From Prosapia bicincta (taxonomy: Eukaryota > Arthropoda > Insecta > Hemiptera > Cercopidae), in NCBI GenBank assembly GCA_036971475.1, contig JBAIZL010000005.1, positions 244,612,823 through 244,676,822 of the forward strand: 64,000 bases of DNA, in the 5' to 3' direction. The notes below the pieces were generated by a model. That model was not told the origin of the DNA and made no database searches. It was given only the letters and a program-made list of their open reading frames with translations. Positions 13,726 to 25,149 of the stretch are shown here, piece by piece (position 1 is the stretch's first letter; each line of letters opens with the position of its first letter). The position numbers were made by a program, and so were the translations under genes.

Positions 13726-14843
13726 AACATTTCGAATAGCAAGTAAGAAAGGCACTATGTATAATATAATATAAATATTTAAGTAAATTTAAACCATAAA
13801 ATAACCAATTATGAAAAAAGAGAAAAATGTAAACATAGCCTAAATTGGCAAAATCGTAATATTTAATCACAAGTTTAGAACAATAACCACTGTAAAACAA
13901 ACAATATAATAGAAACAATCTAATGTGTAACAGGTAAAAAAGAACACTAAAACAAAGTAAATAAAAGTGAAAGCCTTTAAGTGTTAAGAAAAGTGAAACC
14001 ATTTTAAGATTGCACACAAGTTGACCAAGACAGGTAGACTAGCGTATTAAGTAAGATGGGTGCGCATTGTGAACAGAACAGCTGATAATTTAAACTTCGT
14101 CGGGAGATATAATATTTAAATGCAGTTACCTGCGAAGAAAGTAAAATCTAGTTATTAAGAACATGAAATGTACAAAAGGCAGTGAATACAGCATCCGTAA
14201 AGCCGGTAACAACAATTAAAAAAAGGAAATAGTTTGTTTTGATAAAGGCTGAAAAGTGGAATCTGCAATCTAAAACACTTAAGTATCTAGGCTAGATCCA
14301 TTACTACATTTTGAAATTTTGCAATCGGACCATTATAAAAGAAACGAAACCAGTGAATTTATTATAAAAATTAAACTATAAAAGAAAACATTTAGAGAAA
14401 ATATTAAGGAACAATTTTACTTAGAAATAAATTAATTTGTAACATAGTTTATAACATTTATAGATAAGGTTTTTTTATGTTCTTGTACTTTAAAGTGCCA
14501 AATAAGACTTTAGTTTTCAAAATTTAAAACCCACCAGATAACCCGAGATTAAGAGAGCTTGTGCTAAACCAAAATTAAAATCAATTTAGGCTAAATTATA
14601 TCAAAACTATTGCTTCCCAAAAGAGAAATACAATATAGAATAATAAGAATTATAATAATAGAGGAAACTAATAGTAAATTTGTAAAACTTTAAAAAAGAA
14701 AAAAAAATGTAATTTATTAAGAACTTACAATTGTTAAGAAAATGTTTTAAATTATATATTAAACTTGTAATAAAAAAAGAAATCTGTAGAAATTTAATTA
14801 TCTTAAAATAAATTAGAAAAGTTGTTTATAATTGTTTAATAAT
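13723..14843. other. A-rich non-coding sequence
   Basis: Very A-rich, mostly AAATTTAAA-type sequence. No gene or ordered repeat recognised. Confidence 0.4.
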
Positions 14844-15052
14844 TTAAAACAACATAGGTTATTCAAATACAAGAATATTTATTAATTTATATCCAAAGCT
14901 TTTCGTTGGCAAACAGTACCAACATCATCAGGAATGAAAATTAAAATTATATATTATTATAATTTTCTTCCTGATGATGTTGGTAATTTTTGCCAACGAA
15001 ACGCTTTGGATATAAATTAATAAATATTCTTGTATTTGAATAACCTATGTTG

Positions 15053-15059
<7 letters not shown>
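14844..15059. repeat. Fold-back element with ~100-bp arms and hammerhead-like motif
   Basis: Two arms of about 100 bp, roughly 14844-14945 and 14959-15059, are near-perfect reverse complements around a tiny AT loop. The outer ends pair TTAAAACAACATAGGTTATT with its complement. Each arm carries, pointing outward from the centre, CTGATGATG, a GTTGG/CCAAC hairpin, then CGAAA. The right arm begins this at 14971, the left arm on the minus strand near 14931. The element abuts a (TA)n tract on the right. A related single copy lies at 18340-18460. Confidence 0.9.
14971..15003 (+). other. Hammerhead-core-like motif
   Basis: CTGATGA at 14971-14977, one extra T, then GTTGG (14979-14983) pairing with CCAAC (14993-14997), then GAAAC. 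This is the order of the hammerhead core: CUGAUGA, stem II, GAAA. The extra U between A9 and stem II departs from the classical core. A proper cleavage-site strand for stem III is not clear outside the fold-back partner arm. Same motif as at 45534, in the tail of the Penelope-like element. Confidence 0.45.

Positions 15060-15116
<57 letters not shown>
15058..15116. repeat. (TA)n microsatellite
   Basis: About 29 TA units directly joined to the right end of the fold-back element. Confidence 0.98.
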
Positions 15117-15117
<1 letters not shown>

Positions 15118-15158
15118 CATATGGTGATACGTTTTCGTGTAGTAAAGTTAATGAATAC

Positions 15159-15223
15159 AAATATTTCAAATACAAGAATTGTTGTGTATATTAATTAAAA
15201 CAATCCTTGTATTTGAAATATTT
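15159..15223. repeat. Short inverted repeat, 25-bp arms
   Basis: AAATATTTCAAATACAAGAA at 15159 and its complement ending at 15223 pair over 25 bp with one mismatch, around a 15-nt loop. The arm sequence (CAAATACAAGAAT) matches the outer part of the 14844 fold-back, so this is probably a remnant of the same family. Confidence 0.8.
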
Positions 15224-15238
15224 TTATTTCCTAATTAT

Positions 15239-15320
<82 letters not shown>
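15239..15320. repeat. (CA)n(TA)n compound microsatellite
   Basis: About 12 CA units followed by about 25 TA units and an ATGTATGTAT tail. A frame opening across it is an artefact. Confidence 0.98.
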
Positions 15321-16199
15321 AAAACACAGACTTTTTGTTTAAATATAACAACTTCATTCACTATAACATTGTCTATTGTCTTCAATGTCGTTGTTTCAAG
15401 ACATGTTTCTACATTGTATACAGAAAATACATTGATGAGGGCAACATAGTTGATGAAACCAGTCTGACGCCATTAAAGAATTCGTTTTTGTGAAAATTGT
15501 TTTAGTATTTTATATTTATCTTACGGTATAATAAAATATAAAGCATTCTTTCAGGACAAATTAAATTATAAAATCTAAATTAGAATTAAATTTACAGCGG
15601 AAAATTGGTTGCTAAATTTACATAAATATTGCGCGTGACATGCATTTTCACCACTATTGTTATAATAAATAGTTGAGACGTAGGTGATTAGTTTACATCG
15701 GTAAACCTAATTTTTATTTTGCCTTTACCCAAACCTATCCTAATAAGACAATTCGTAGCTATATTTCAACATAGGTTTACAACAATGTGATACATTATAA
15801 CATAGCGTTTTGTTTTATAAAGACACACCGAGTTTATTTATTTTGTTATGTGTTTATAAATAATGTTTTGATTGTTTTTTTTTTAAATTTTAACCACAAT
15901 GTCTCATTCGCAACACTTGAAATTACCATTTTATAATGTACGTTCAAGTATCTTGCAAAAACGGAAAAATATTTCATACGATGCACTTTTTGTTAACTAT
16001 TACAGTTTGGTTTTATTGGTCTTCAAAAACGAGCTACTGGGCTACAAATTAGACTGTGGATATCCAAAAATTAAATTAGTAAAACCTAATAGCTGATTGT
16101 GTGTAGAAAATGTTTAAAACTAATATTGCCAAAATTTTACTGTAAAGTAAATCTATTCATTCTATTACTTCTTATGTAATAATATAAAACTTGCATGAA
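15321..16199. other. AT-rich non-coding sequence
   Basis: Holds a decayed copy of the motif near 15434 (TTGATGAGGGCAACATAGTT, then GATGAAACC). The open frame 15899-16096 has no recognisable domain. Confidence 0.4.
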
Positions 16200-16480
16200 C
16201 AATGTTAAGCCTTTCTGGTTACATGCTCCTAAACTCAGCCGCCGGACGCCATAAAATATAAGGCAATTTCAGGAATGAAGATCGCTGTTATCCGAGCATG
16301 ATCATTTGGAATGCACTTGGCTTGTAGCAGATAATAAGTAATTTTATAGGAACTGTGGAACACTTGGGCGAGATAAATGGAGCGCCCTCTAGACTAGTGC
16401 GGACATCTTACAACTCCTAGCCGGCCCGAGAATTCACTGTTAATTAATAAAAGGTGTGAAGATAACACGACTGGCTCGGA
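16200..16480. other. GC-elevated island
   Basis: Composition rises to near-equal GC/AT, with GCCGCCGGACGCC-type sequence and a TTAATTAATAAAAGG stretch. No open frame of note. It resembles conserved non-coding sequence, but I cannot test conservation. Confidence 0.25.
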
Positions 16481-18317
16481 ATTCAACAAAACTGAAGGTC
16501 TTTTGCGTACCGGTACTTGTGTTTTTATAGGGACAGGCGTTTAAAATGTTGTTGTGTATTTTAATTTTACATTTATTTAATCAAAATACATTTATAATGA
16601 TTAGCGAGAAATTTAACGAGCTAGTCATATTAAGTTAAATAATTACAATAAATTTCATAATATATTTCAATGATTGTTGACAATTAATTTAATTACCAAG
16701 GAATTTATTAATTAGAAGTACTTTGCCAGTTTTCTGAACAGTTCGACATTTTTACTATTCTAGCGGAATACGGAAAAGGCAGTGTCAATGCATTACATGT
16801 CCTGAAAGCATAAATTTTACACCGCTAAGCCACGTAACGGATTACAATATTTGTTAAAATTCATTAATATATATTAACAAAAAATATTAGAAACAAGTAA
16901 CCGCTTTTCCAACAAATCGAGAAACACAATTAATGAAAAAATATTTAACATTATATACACAAAAGTACATATTGGTGAATAAATATCGCATAGCCATACT
17001 TCCATTATTTTGTTGGAAGAATTTCAGTTCATGATGTAGAAAGTCTTTAAAAACACAGAATATATTTTACAAAAATGGTTCTGACGCCCAATAATTAAAA
17101 TTTAAAAGAACAAAAAATCTCACATTTACTTTATAAAATCAACAGCCCTGCCTTGTATACATTACAATATAGCTAACACTAGAATTCACTAGCTAACACA
17201 AGGAGTCAATTTCACTTGCATATTTTACTATATTAACAGTGTTTTTTGGTTTTTATGTATAGAAAACCAAATCTCTCCTAACTGGAGACTTTGTAGCTAT
17301 ATTGTAATGAAGTATAGCCTAATGCTCTGTGTTTACAAAAATCTTTTTTTATTTACTTTCGTGTTTTTTAAAAGTGAAGGTAAATTGTCTTCTCCAATTT
17401 TTAATTTAATTTTAATTCTATTATTTTTCCACGCTTCTTAGGACCCTACTCATCAACTTTTCTGTATATTTTCTTCTCGTTTTTTAAATAACACAAAAAA
17501 TAATGAAAATTAAATACATATATGATAAATTGGTTTGTGTGCCCTTCAAAAATTCAAAACATTCAGCGATTTAGCTTCAATTTTAACACGAAGTACAGCC
17601 CGCTTCAAATATCGTTTCTGTGTACTTTTCGGGTAAGTGAACTACTCGTGACTGCGAGAAAACTGCTTTTTTAACAGGTATCTGTGTATAAGCAACCAAG
17701 ACATCTGCCAGGAGTGAGAATCGCTCACTACCAGCCAACGACAACCAAAGTAACATATGAAACATTCCATATTCCCAATTACATTGATTATTAACAAAAA
17801 CAAACTTATTCACTTGCGCGTCATTTGTATTATAATACAATATAAATGAAATATTCATCCAAATCGAGATAGACCTACTTTTGTGTGATCATAGCGTTTT
17901 GACAAATCGTAAGTAGAGCTTTTTGGGAATGCCAGCACCCAACGGAGCTGCGACTGATTTGATGTGGATTTGCACCGTGATCAGAGTTCAAGCACCGGTG
18001 ATATTCTGTCATTTGCACAATCAAGCAATTTAATGCTTGGACGTAAGGTCATTTATGATCGCATAACGCAAATGATAAATGATGGATTTGGCCCAGGGAC
18101 TACTTCATGCATGCGCCAGGAGCATCTGGGGATACATTTCATAGCAGATATAATCTGGCAATGGTTCCATCAAAACTAACATAACCTTTGCTATGTATTG
18201 TCTTAGCATCTGAAATATTGCAAAATTAAATTTATTTTTCTTTACTTATTTCTCATTCATGCAACTAAACTACAATGCGCCACAGCGAATTGTGGCAGGG
18301 TTCATCTACTGTAGGCT
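16481..18317. other. AT-rich non-coding sequence
   Basis: No gene recognised. Open frames at 17583-17858 (minus) and 17964-18179 (plus) have mixed composition but no domain I know. Confidence 0.4.
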
Positions 18318-18336
18318 ACATATATATATATATATA
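18318..18336. repeat. Short (TA)n tract
   Basis: About 9 TA units, directly before a diverged copy of the fold-back family. Confidence 0.9.
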
Positions 18337-18339
18337 AAT

Positions 18340-18460
18340 ATCAAAATATGTATTCTTGTGTAACAATGAAAAATAAGAGAAATATACATACAAGAATAAT
18401 TATTGAATTATACAATTCAAAGCTTTTCGTTTGCAAACACCACTAACATCTTCAGATACA
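18340..18460 (-). repeat. Diverged single copy of the 14844 fold-back family
   Basis: Matches one arm of the 14844 element: ATACAAGAATAATTATT..., then CAAAGCTTTTCGTTTGCAAA, then CTAACATCTTCAG. On the minus strand this reads CTGAAGATG, hairpin, CGAAAAG. It lacks the second arm and sits next to a (TA)n tract, like the other copies. Confidence 0.75.
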
Positions 18461-18807
18461 CTAAAGAATATCGAGCATACAATTGTTAGCTATATCCAAC
18501 AAACTATGGTGACAAATCTATTACAGGGTTGTTAAATTTTTTAATTTGTTGCCTTGACAATGAATATAGTGTCAAATTTTCATTTTATTTGTATCTGTTC
18601 GTTTATCAATTTGTTATTAATATTATATTTATTTATTTCTAAAGCTTCATAAATATTCATTCTTAAGTCTTTGTTAATTTCTTTTAAAAGTGTCATATAT
18701 CATATAAGTATCATATATGTATTTCATATAAGTATATCATATATCAGGAAATATATGATTATTATTAATAGAATGATTAGACAATTTTATTTATATATGT
18801 CAAAATC
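18461..18807. other. AT-rich non-coding sequence
   Basis: A short CATATAAGTAT direct repeat near 18690-18740; otherwise nothing. Confidence 0.4.

Positions 18808-18860
<53 letters not shown>
18808..18860. repeat. (TA)n microsatellite
   Basis: About 25 TA units with a single ACAT interruption. Confidence 0.97.
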
Positions 18861-18863
<3 letters not shown>

Positions 18864-19162
18864 TTTTTAATTTCTAAGTATTGATCTTGCATCTGTTATT
18901 TATCTTTTCCTTTCTCAAAATATCTTACCTTTTATACAGTTTTCTCAACTTTGTTTTTTTGTAGTTTTCAATTACTTCTCCTATTCTCTTGCAAAACACT
19001 TTAGCTTTCTCTTCGTTTTCTTCCTATTTTTTTCATTACTTCTTGTAGTCGCATTCGTGAAGTTTACCTTAGATATATAAGCTACTATATTTCACTTGAA
19101 ATTTACTTTACATAGCTAGTATAAAAAAATAAAACTCAAACACTAACCGTATAGGATTCAGT

Positions 19163-19281
19163 GACCGAGTCACCATCTGGATCTTGTACTCAAATTTACA
19201 ATTTAATTAAAACAATTTATCTAAATTTGTTTGAAGTGTAGAGTACGTGTGGTTGGTGGATTACAAGATCGCGACTCGGTC
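19163..19281. repeat. Inverted repeat with ~21-bp arms
   Basis: GACCGAGTC and GATCTTGTA at 19163-19188 recur as the complement TTACAAGATCGCGACTCGGT at 19261-19280. The left arm has about 6 extra bases between the two blocks. The interior is AT-rich with no open frame. Possibly a small decayed hairpin transposon. Confidence 0.6.
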
Positions 19282-21525
19282 CGACTAGGAAAGTAATGTC
19301 CGTAAACATTATCAAAGGCCAGCGGTATCCAATTACACTCCACTATACCCGGGTAATTTGAAACTGAAAAGCGTCGATAATATCGATTATCGAATACCAC
19401 ATTATATCAAAAGAAGTTTATAGAAATACCATAAAAATGGGCATACTGTCACGCTGCGTCCAAAAAACCGACCCCAACTCTAGAAAAATGCAATAAATTG
19501 AGTCACAGTGTGCATAGTGGCCGGGGTTTGCTATTTGTACGTGACTGCACGTCGCTTTGACATCGCCGATCGCAATACAATGAATCAATTACCAGATATT
19601 TTAGCGCGGAATGCTTGGCAGGTTTATTATCGGGGAGGCTATAATTCGATAAATGGAGTGCAGCACGTTGTTTTTTCAATTTTTGTTATATCTTTCATTA
19701 AGGAAAATTATCAAATCGTTTGGTACACAAAAAAAGTGCCAATCAAAACTCTTGTTCAATGAATGCTTCAAAACGTCGCTGTCCTAAAGGAATAGCTTCA
19801 ATGTAACGTAGGACTTCTAAGATAGTTTTTTTTTGTTTTTCCAATCACATTTGTTAAAGATTTTTAATATCGGATTGTTTAGTTTGCTCAATTTGTCTTG
19901 TATATTTTCAATTTCTAACTAGTTTGCACATTGTTCTTCGTAAGGCACTTAGGATCTAGCTAGGACGTGTCTTTAAGGAACTTGAAAGCGGTTAAGGTAG
20001 TAAGTAGAAAGAATTATTCACATCTTTACCTGAAGGTTAAAAATATGCTTTTTTCTCTCATTTATCTACTGATCAATTGATAATAGATTATAATTACTGA
20101 TGTCAAACGAAACAATAAATACAAAACAGAAGATTAATTGCTTCCTTATTGTACTTTATTTTAAAAAATCCCACTTACACAAACTCACTTACACACAGAC
20201 AGACACAGAGTGTCTTACACGCACGGACTCACACACGCTCGCATATAGGCCTACATACGCACATACTTAGATATTTTATAATAAAATTGGTTCTGTTATT
20301 TGAATAATATTTAATGCGAAAAGCAAACAAAAAGTAAAGAAATATTATGACATACTTATTTTCATATCATTTTACGAATAAGATATCTACAAAATGTAAA
20401 TACGCAATGTTTAAGGCCTCTACTACCAGAACAGATCATCCGTACTTCCAAAGGCCAACTACTGTTTAACCTTTTGGATAATAAAGGGGATATACAATAT
20501 TATTTCTATGGCTACGTTTGCTTTTTTATCGCAGAACCATAGGTGCTATATTTACAAAATTAACGAATTCTGATTAAGTTCAACCGTAACTGAATTTCAG
20601 AAGAACTGATGTTTTTTACCAGCAATACAAGGCCCTAAACATTGCGTTATTGTTATTTTTATATATTGTAGATATCTTACTCTTAAAATGATATTAAGTA
20701 TGTGATATTAATTCTTTACTTTTTGCTTGCTTTTCGCAATACAATATAATTTCAATCACAGAACCAATGTTATTATATAAATATGAAAGATGTGTTAAGT
20801 CGGTCAGGAAAGTAGGACTGTCTAACCAATATAGCTTATACCACAATAAGTTTGTCATGCATTTTTATTTTTCTAACCGATCCAACTTATTTTTGAAATA
20901 TGTGGAAAACTATAAGACTTAGGAAAAGCAAATTAACTATAGTTTTACTTCAATTGACTATTTTATTGTTATTTTAAATAGATGAAACTTAATTGAAATA
21001 TAACTCATAATTCTTAGAAGTAATATAGTTAAAGAGACAATCAAATGATATCTTTGCATCACTTTTTAACGAAACTCACATTTTTCAAAACTTTCAATCT
21101 AGTTAACTTTTAACAAAAACTAATTGTACTGAATACAAATAAACAAGTTGTATCTACAACAACAAAAATACTTGTTCCTTCGTGTTATACATAAATATTG
21201 GGTATAGTACGATCGTGTCTCTACTTATAGGTTTAAATTATTGTGAAAATAATTTCAAATAATTTAACAAGCCATTACTAAGCAAGATAAATTTAAAACA
21301 ACAACACATCACACAATACTAAGGAGTTAACAACTATTACAGGTTTTACAGGATATACAAAAACAAATACAATGAAATGACGAACAATCATTTACAGGAT
21401 CTTAAGTAACAAGACCCTAAGTAAATATTAAGTCTTATAAATCCTGTATTACATCCCTAATCTTTTAAAATCATCTAGCCTATACTTTTACAAACATAAA
21501 ACATTTATTTACACAAAATTCACTT
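19282..21525. other. Non-coding sequence
   Basis: No gene recognised. The 84-codon frame at 19508-19762 has no domain. A CA-rich degenerate tract lies at about 20170-20270. Confidence 0.4.
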
Positions 21526-21600
21526 GTTCAGGTAATAATGAACCAAAACAGTTCAGGTAATAGTGGACTAAAATAGTTCAGTTTATAATGAAACGGAGTG
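21526..21600. repeat. Three 25-bp tandem units
   Basis: GTTCAGGTAATAATGAAC-like units start at 21526, 21551 and 21576, an exact 25-bp period. The third unit is diverged. Confidence 0.85.
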
Positions 21601-21960
21601 AGAAATAGCTCTCGACACTTAAACCGCCTTGTCGCCTGGATTTGTAATAATTTATCCTGTAAAAGGCGGCCTAACACGCTTTGAATTAATATCCCTTACA
21701 CTTGGCGAAATGTTTGAACAGCCGCCGCCGCTGCAGATAAGATCACGCTGCCCAGACCCTCAGTGGTGACCCGTACCCCGACCGCATTCCCTGCTTTTTG
21801 TCCCTTGTAATTGCTGTACAAGTGTCTCATCGTGTTCATGTGTTTCATGTACGGGTCGTTGCGGGTGGGCGAAAGTGTTTCGAAGGTGGTAAAAAGGAAG
21901 CTAAGAGTGACGGTATGTTTAGTTCACGCTCTGACGCAAGCCAATGACAAACCGGCTCCT
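21601..21960. other. GC-rich island
   Basis: The highest local GC in the first third of the window, including GCCGCCGCCGCTGCAGATAA, a GATA-factor-like AGATAAG, and a CACTGAGGGTCTGGGCA-type stretch on the minus strand. No long open frame. Candidate regulatory or conserved non-coding sequence, or an exon of a non-coding RNA; nothing in the sequence decides. Confidence 0.3.
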
Positions 21961-22289
21961 TACACAAATACAAAATTAAAATGAAAGAAAAAATGTTACA
22001 GTAACTGAATATCAAATTTACTTTCTTTCGGCAAGTCCTTCTCAGACGTTATAGTTTATGACGGGCGTACAATTTACAATCGACGAAATATTTTACACGT
22101 CCTTTAGAGACTCTTATTTTTTTGACCATTCCAGTCTAATTCAAGTAAGGACAGCATAATGTTCCTCTAAAATATGCCGCAGCATTATGCCCCTTTCTAT
22201 TTTATAAAATTTTAATTCCTACTCCTTGGCAATAGTATTTTTACCTACTTCCTTACGTTCTTTCCGTTACCCCACCTATTATTATTCTT

Positions 22290-23160
22290 CTTCTTCCTAC
22301 AATGTTGGGTGAGATACAGGTATGTATATTCTTTCGCTCGTCAGTTACACCAACAATATATATCACTTTATCTTCCTTCTTGTGCTAACGTTACCACATC
22401 CAACTGATTCATCCTTATCCTTCCTTAAAGAACTAGGAGTAAAATCCCTATGTTCTATCCTACTCCTACGTCACGCTACGTTCTTCTTTATATATCCTCT
22501 TATAACTTAGTGAAAAACTCTATTTCTACCGTTACTCAAACTATACTTCCCCCTCCTCCCTCTTAACACTGGGTGAACAGGGTTGAAGTGTTCTTATATC
22601 CCTCTCTTAGCCCTTCCATTACACCAAATTTATTCAACGCGTTCTCTCACATCTTTTCCCTTACAACAGGGGAAAAAAGTAAAAACGTCTCTAAGTCTCT
22701 TGGCATGTCCTACCTTTATTGGACCTATTATACCTTAAACTTCATATTATAATTTGGTGTAAGAATTATATATCTTCCACTAGCCCTCCCTTTTTTCTAC
22801 TTCTACACTACATATTCTTTCATGTCCTTTTTTTAATCGCTTGACGTACTGAGTACCTCATGTCACTCTCCTCTATTACTGGAGATATTTTTCCTCATCC
22901 TTCCTCGAACAAATTGGTGTTCGGGGTAGGCAATTCCGTATTGTCCTTCTTTGTCCCTACTGTTACCCTTTGCATTCTTCTTCGGCTTTAAAACTTGGTA
23001 TAAAGGTAGGGACTAGTAATATCCCTACGTCTCGTACCAAGTCCTGTCGTCAACGCCCCTATTTATCATTATCCTTTCCTGTGCTACTTGACAAGGGTTG
23101 ATACCTACATAGGTCGTTCTTTAGTCCTAATGTTACTACATCATTCATTATTGTACTTCC
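22290..23160. repeat. Decayed ~83-bp pyrimidine-rich satellite
   Basis: A degenerate repeating theme, roughly CTTGGTRWAAGGGT, then TATCCCT, TYTAGTCC, then GTTACCAC-type sequence, recurs at about 22429, 22505, 22571, 22662, 22752, 22842, 22912, 22995 and 23089. Spacing is 66-94 bp. The plus strand is markedly rich in C and T. Similar but more decayed sequence appears at 25480-26120. The 62-codon frame at 22322 is a by-product. Confidence 0.6.
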
Positions 23161-23283
23161 GTTGAAATCGTGGCCTCTAAAAATGTTGCAGCTTATAATT
23201 CCAGTTGTTTAATTAGACACGGTGCGCATGCTGTCTATAACTTGCTAGCAGGTTGTTAAAACGATTCCGTAATCTCGTGGTGT

Positions 23284-23345
23284 CATCATCAGAGTAATAT
23301 GAAACCTGATGATATAATATACACCAGGTGTATTGAAGGTGTTTG
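23284..23345. other. Paired CTGATGAT motifs and a palindrome
   Basis: CATCATCAG at 23284 is a CTGATGATG on the minus strand; CTGATGAT at 23306 is on the plus strand. The plus copy is followed by the palindrome AATATACACCAGGTGTATT and then GAAGG, again the order motif, hairpin, GAA. A probable decayed copy of the recurring element. Confidence 0.4.
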
Positions 23346-24060
23346 TATATATTACACCCAAAGTGTTTCCATCTGCTCTCAGTCTTTGGCATGCATCTAA
23401 TAGACGTATACTGTAACGGTAAGCCCAACGTACTCCTGGAAATATTTCTAAATTCTGCGTATTTTTTGAATGACCAGTGTAAGAGGTTAGTACGAGCTAG
23501 GTGTCCTTATACAGTCTGAATGAGAATTTGTGTATTTCACATACAACGCCTTTAATGATTTCAAGACGCGACTGCCGCTATCAGAAAGAGAACAACGGTT
23601 TTAGTGTCACTCCATCTTTTTTTTCTTATTTTTCCTTTTATAGCTTGACGGACACTCTACAAGAAATAACATTTGCACCAGATACCAACCCTGAACCGTA
23701 TATTCTCCTGTCTTCCACATCAGAAATATTATATTTTTCGTTACAAATCTTTTAGTAACAAATCCTACTGTCACAATCTTTGTAATAGAGGATAACTGTC
23801 AATTTGGAATAGCAGAGTAAAAAAGTTTTTAAATATATGAATTATTGATTTTAAATGAATAAAGTCATAGAGAACGCTATTTTTCAGAGAATATCTCATC
23901 CTGTTCACTCCTAATGGAATACTTCCAAAATTCTATTTTATTTTGCCTCATAAAATTACGAATTCAAATGGGATTAGTTGAATTATTTTCAGATATATTT
24001 CATTAGAAAATTTCTCAAAAGTAGATTTTATTCTACGAGATGATTAACTTGAGATTTAAA
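23346..24060. other. Non-coding sequence
   Basis: Nothing recognised; the open frames at 23213-23428 (minus) and 23501-23755 have no domain. Confidence 0.4.
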
Positions 24061-24101
24061 AAAAATAAGGTGGTGATCGTTTTTGTTTCAAACTAAAACT
24101 A

Positions 24102-24217
24102 CCAATCACAGAGCATCAGGCATTTTAAGGTAGAAGCTCCGATTGGTCATTTTGCCTCGAAAATGCCTATATATTTGAAGTTTTCATTAAAGTTCTAAAA
24201 CTAACTTCTTCTCGTAG
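24102..24217 (+). promoter_or_regulatory. Promoter-like CCAAT/ATTGG/TATA cluster
   Basis: CCAAT at 24102-24106, the reverse ATTGG at 24142-24146, and TATATATT at 24168-24175, spaced 40 and 26 bp, followed about 43 bp later by an ATG at 24218. Two CCAAT boxes just upstream of a TATA box and a very short leader is the layout of many histone and other small intronless gene promoters. The ORF that follows is only 33 codons, so if this was such a gene it is broken, or the arrangement is coincidence. Confidence 0.3.
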
Positions 24218-24319
24218 ATGTCGGCGAGCAAACCAAAAATATTAAAAAAAGCCCAAACACAAAACGTCTACTTCCAAACACTCTTTATTTCGTTTTACTA
24301 CGCTACAAGCCCGTCGTAA
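24218..24319 (+). other. 33-codon open frame after the promoter-like cluster
   Basis: Begins MSASKPKILKKAQ, a Ser/Ala/Lys/Pro-rich start reminiscent of linker-histone N-termini, then turns hydrophobic and stops. No histone fold sequence follows in any frame. I list it only because of its position behind the CCAAT/TATA cluster. Confidence 0.15.
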
Positions 24320-24700
24320 TAACGAACTCCGGTCGTAAACTTCCTGCTGACGTTTTACACGCATTGCGTAATTTGCGGGCGTTCTGACGAAAGAAAAAAC
24401 TAAAACGTTAATAACAATAATAAACTGCAATAATGTATGGACGACACAACACGAGCGCGCTCGGCTTTAATTTATTCTCTTGTAATACCCGTACGCCTGA
24501 TGTATTAGTTTGGTCGGTAGCAGTGACTTATTCGTTAGGTTGGCAGCCCTGACATATTCGTAAATAAATCTTAACAGATTGACTAATTGAATAGACATAA
24601 GCAATTTACAGAGGCAAGAAATTTTATCCGGAATGTTTGGCTTAAAGCGTGTCAAAAGTGATTTGGTATCAGGCTTTCGCAGGCTACTTGTTACATTACA
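24320..24700. other. Non-coding sequence
   Basis: Moderate GC, CG-containing sequence with no recognisable gene. Short minus frames at 24242-24430 and 24467-24655 have no domain. Confidence 0.35.
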
Positions 24701-25149
24701 GGCTGTATTTATACAGAAACGTAATTCGTGTGTCTTACTTAAAGGAGCCGATGGTTCTGGTTCATTTGGACTCTCAATCTACACCACACAAAGAATTTTG
24801 CGGGACTACATACTATCCCCGCGAACCTCTGCCTCCACGAATTAAACCTCAAACTCGTGATTCCCGTCTAGGTGACTTGCTTCAGACCCAAGGCAGGGTG
24901 GGGATTGGTGTTACTATCCGTGGTAGCAGAATATAAGAGTCTTTGAGCTTTCAGTAAGGTTTGGACTGGTCACCAGCCCGCCACTGAGACGAGACGAGCT
25001 CCAACCAGAGACAACGGTTATTCCGCTTTTTCAGAACTACTCGGGATCAGTAGAAACTTCCAAGACATTTATACACTCCCGGGTGACCTTACCTAGGAAC
25101 CAGGCCCTCAGACTGGGGATTTGGTCCCAGGGGGGGCTGTATTTATACA
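24701..25149. mobile_element. GC-richer insert flanked by a 15-bp direct repeat
   Basis: GGCTGTATTTATACA occurs at 24701-24715 and again at 25135-25149, bracketing about 419 bp that is clearly GC-richer than both flanks. The inner sequence ends in GGTCCCAGGGGGGGC. A 15-bp repeat is too long for LTR or most DNA transposon duplications but fits target-primed insertion of a LINE, SINE or processed transcript. There is no A-tail, and no protein is recognised in the two short frames inside. It may also be a solo LTR with coincidental flanks. Confidence 0.5.

Noticed and set aside
13554..14017. Minus-strand frames of 62 and 121 codons with poly-Tyr-Ile
   Set aside because: They exist only because they read through the (TA)n tract; no domain outside it.
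24633..24936. Two overlapping frames of 70 and 95 codons in the insert at 24.7-25.1 kb
   Set aside because: They overlap each other in different frames, start outside the insert and have no known domain.
24935..24958. TATAAGAG followed by TCAGT as an LTR core promoter
   Set aside because: The spacing from TATA to the TCAGT initiator is about 22 bp, shorter than the usual ~30 bp.
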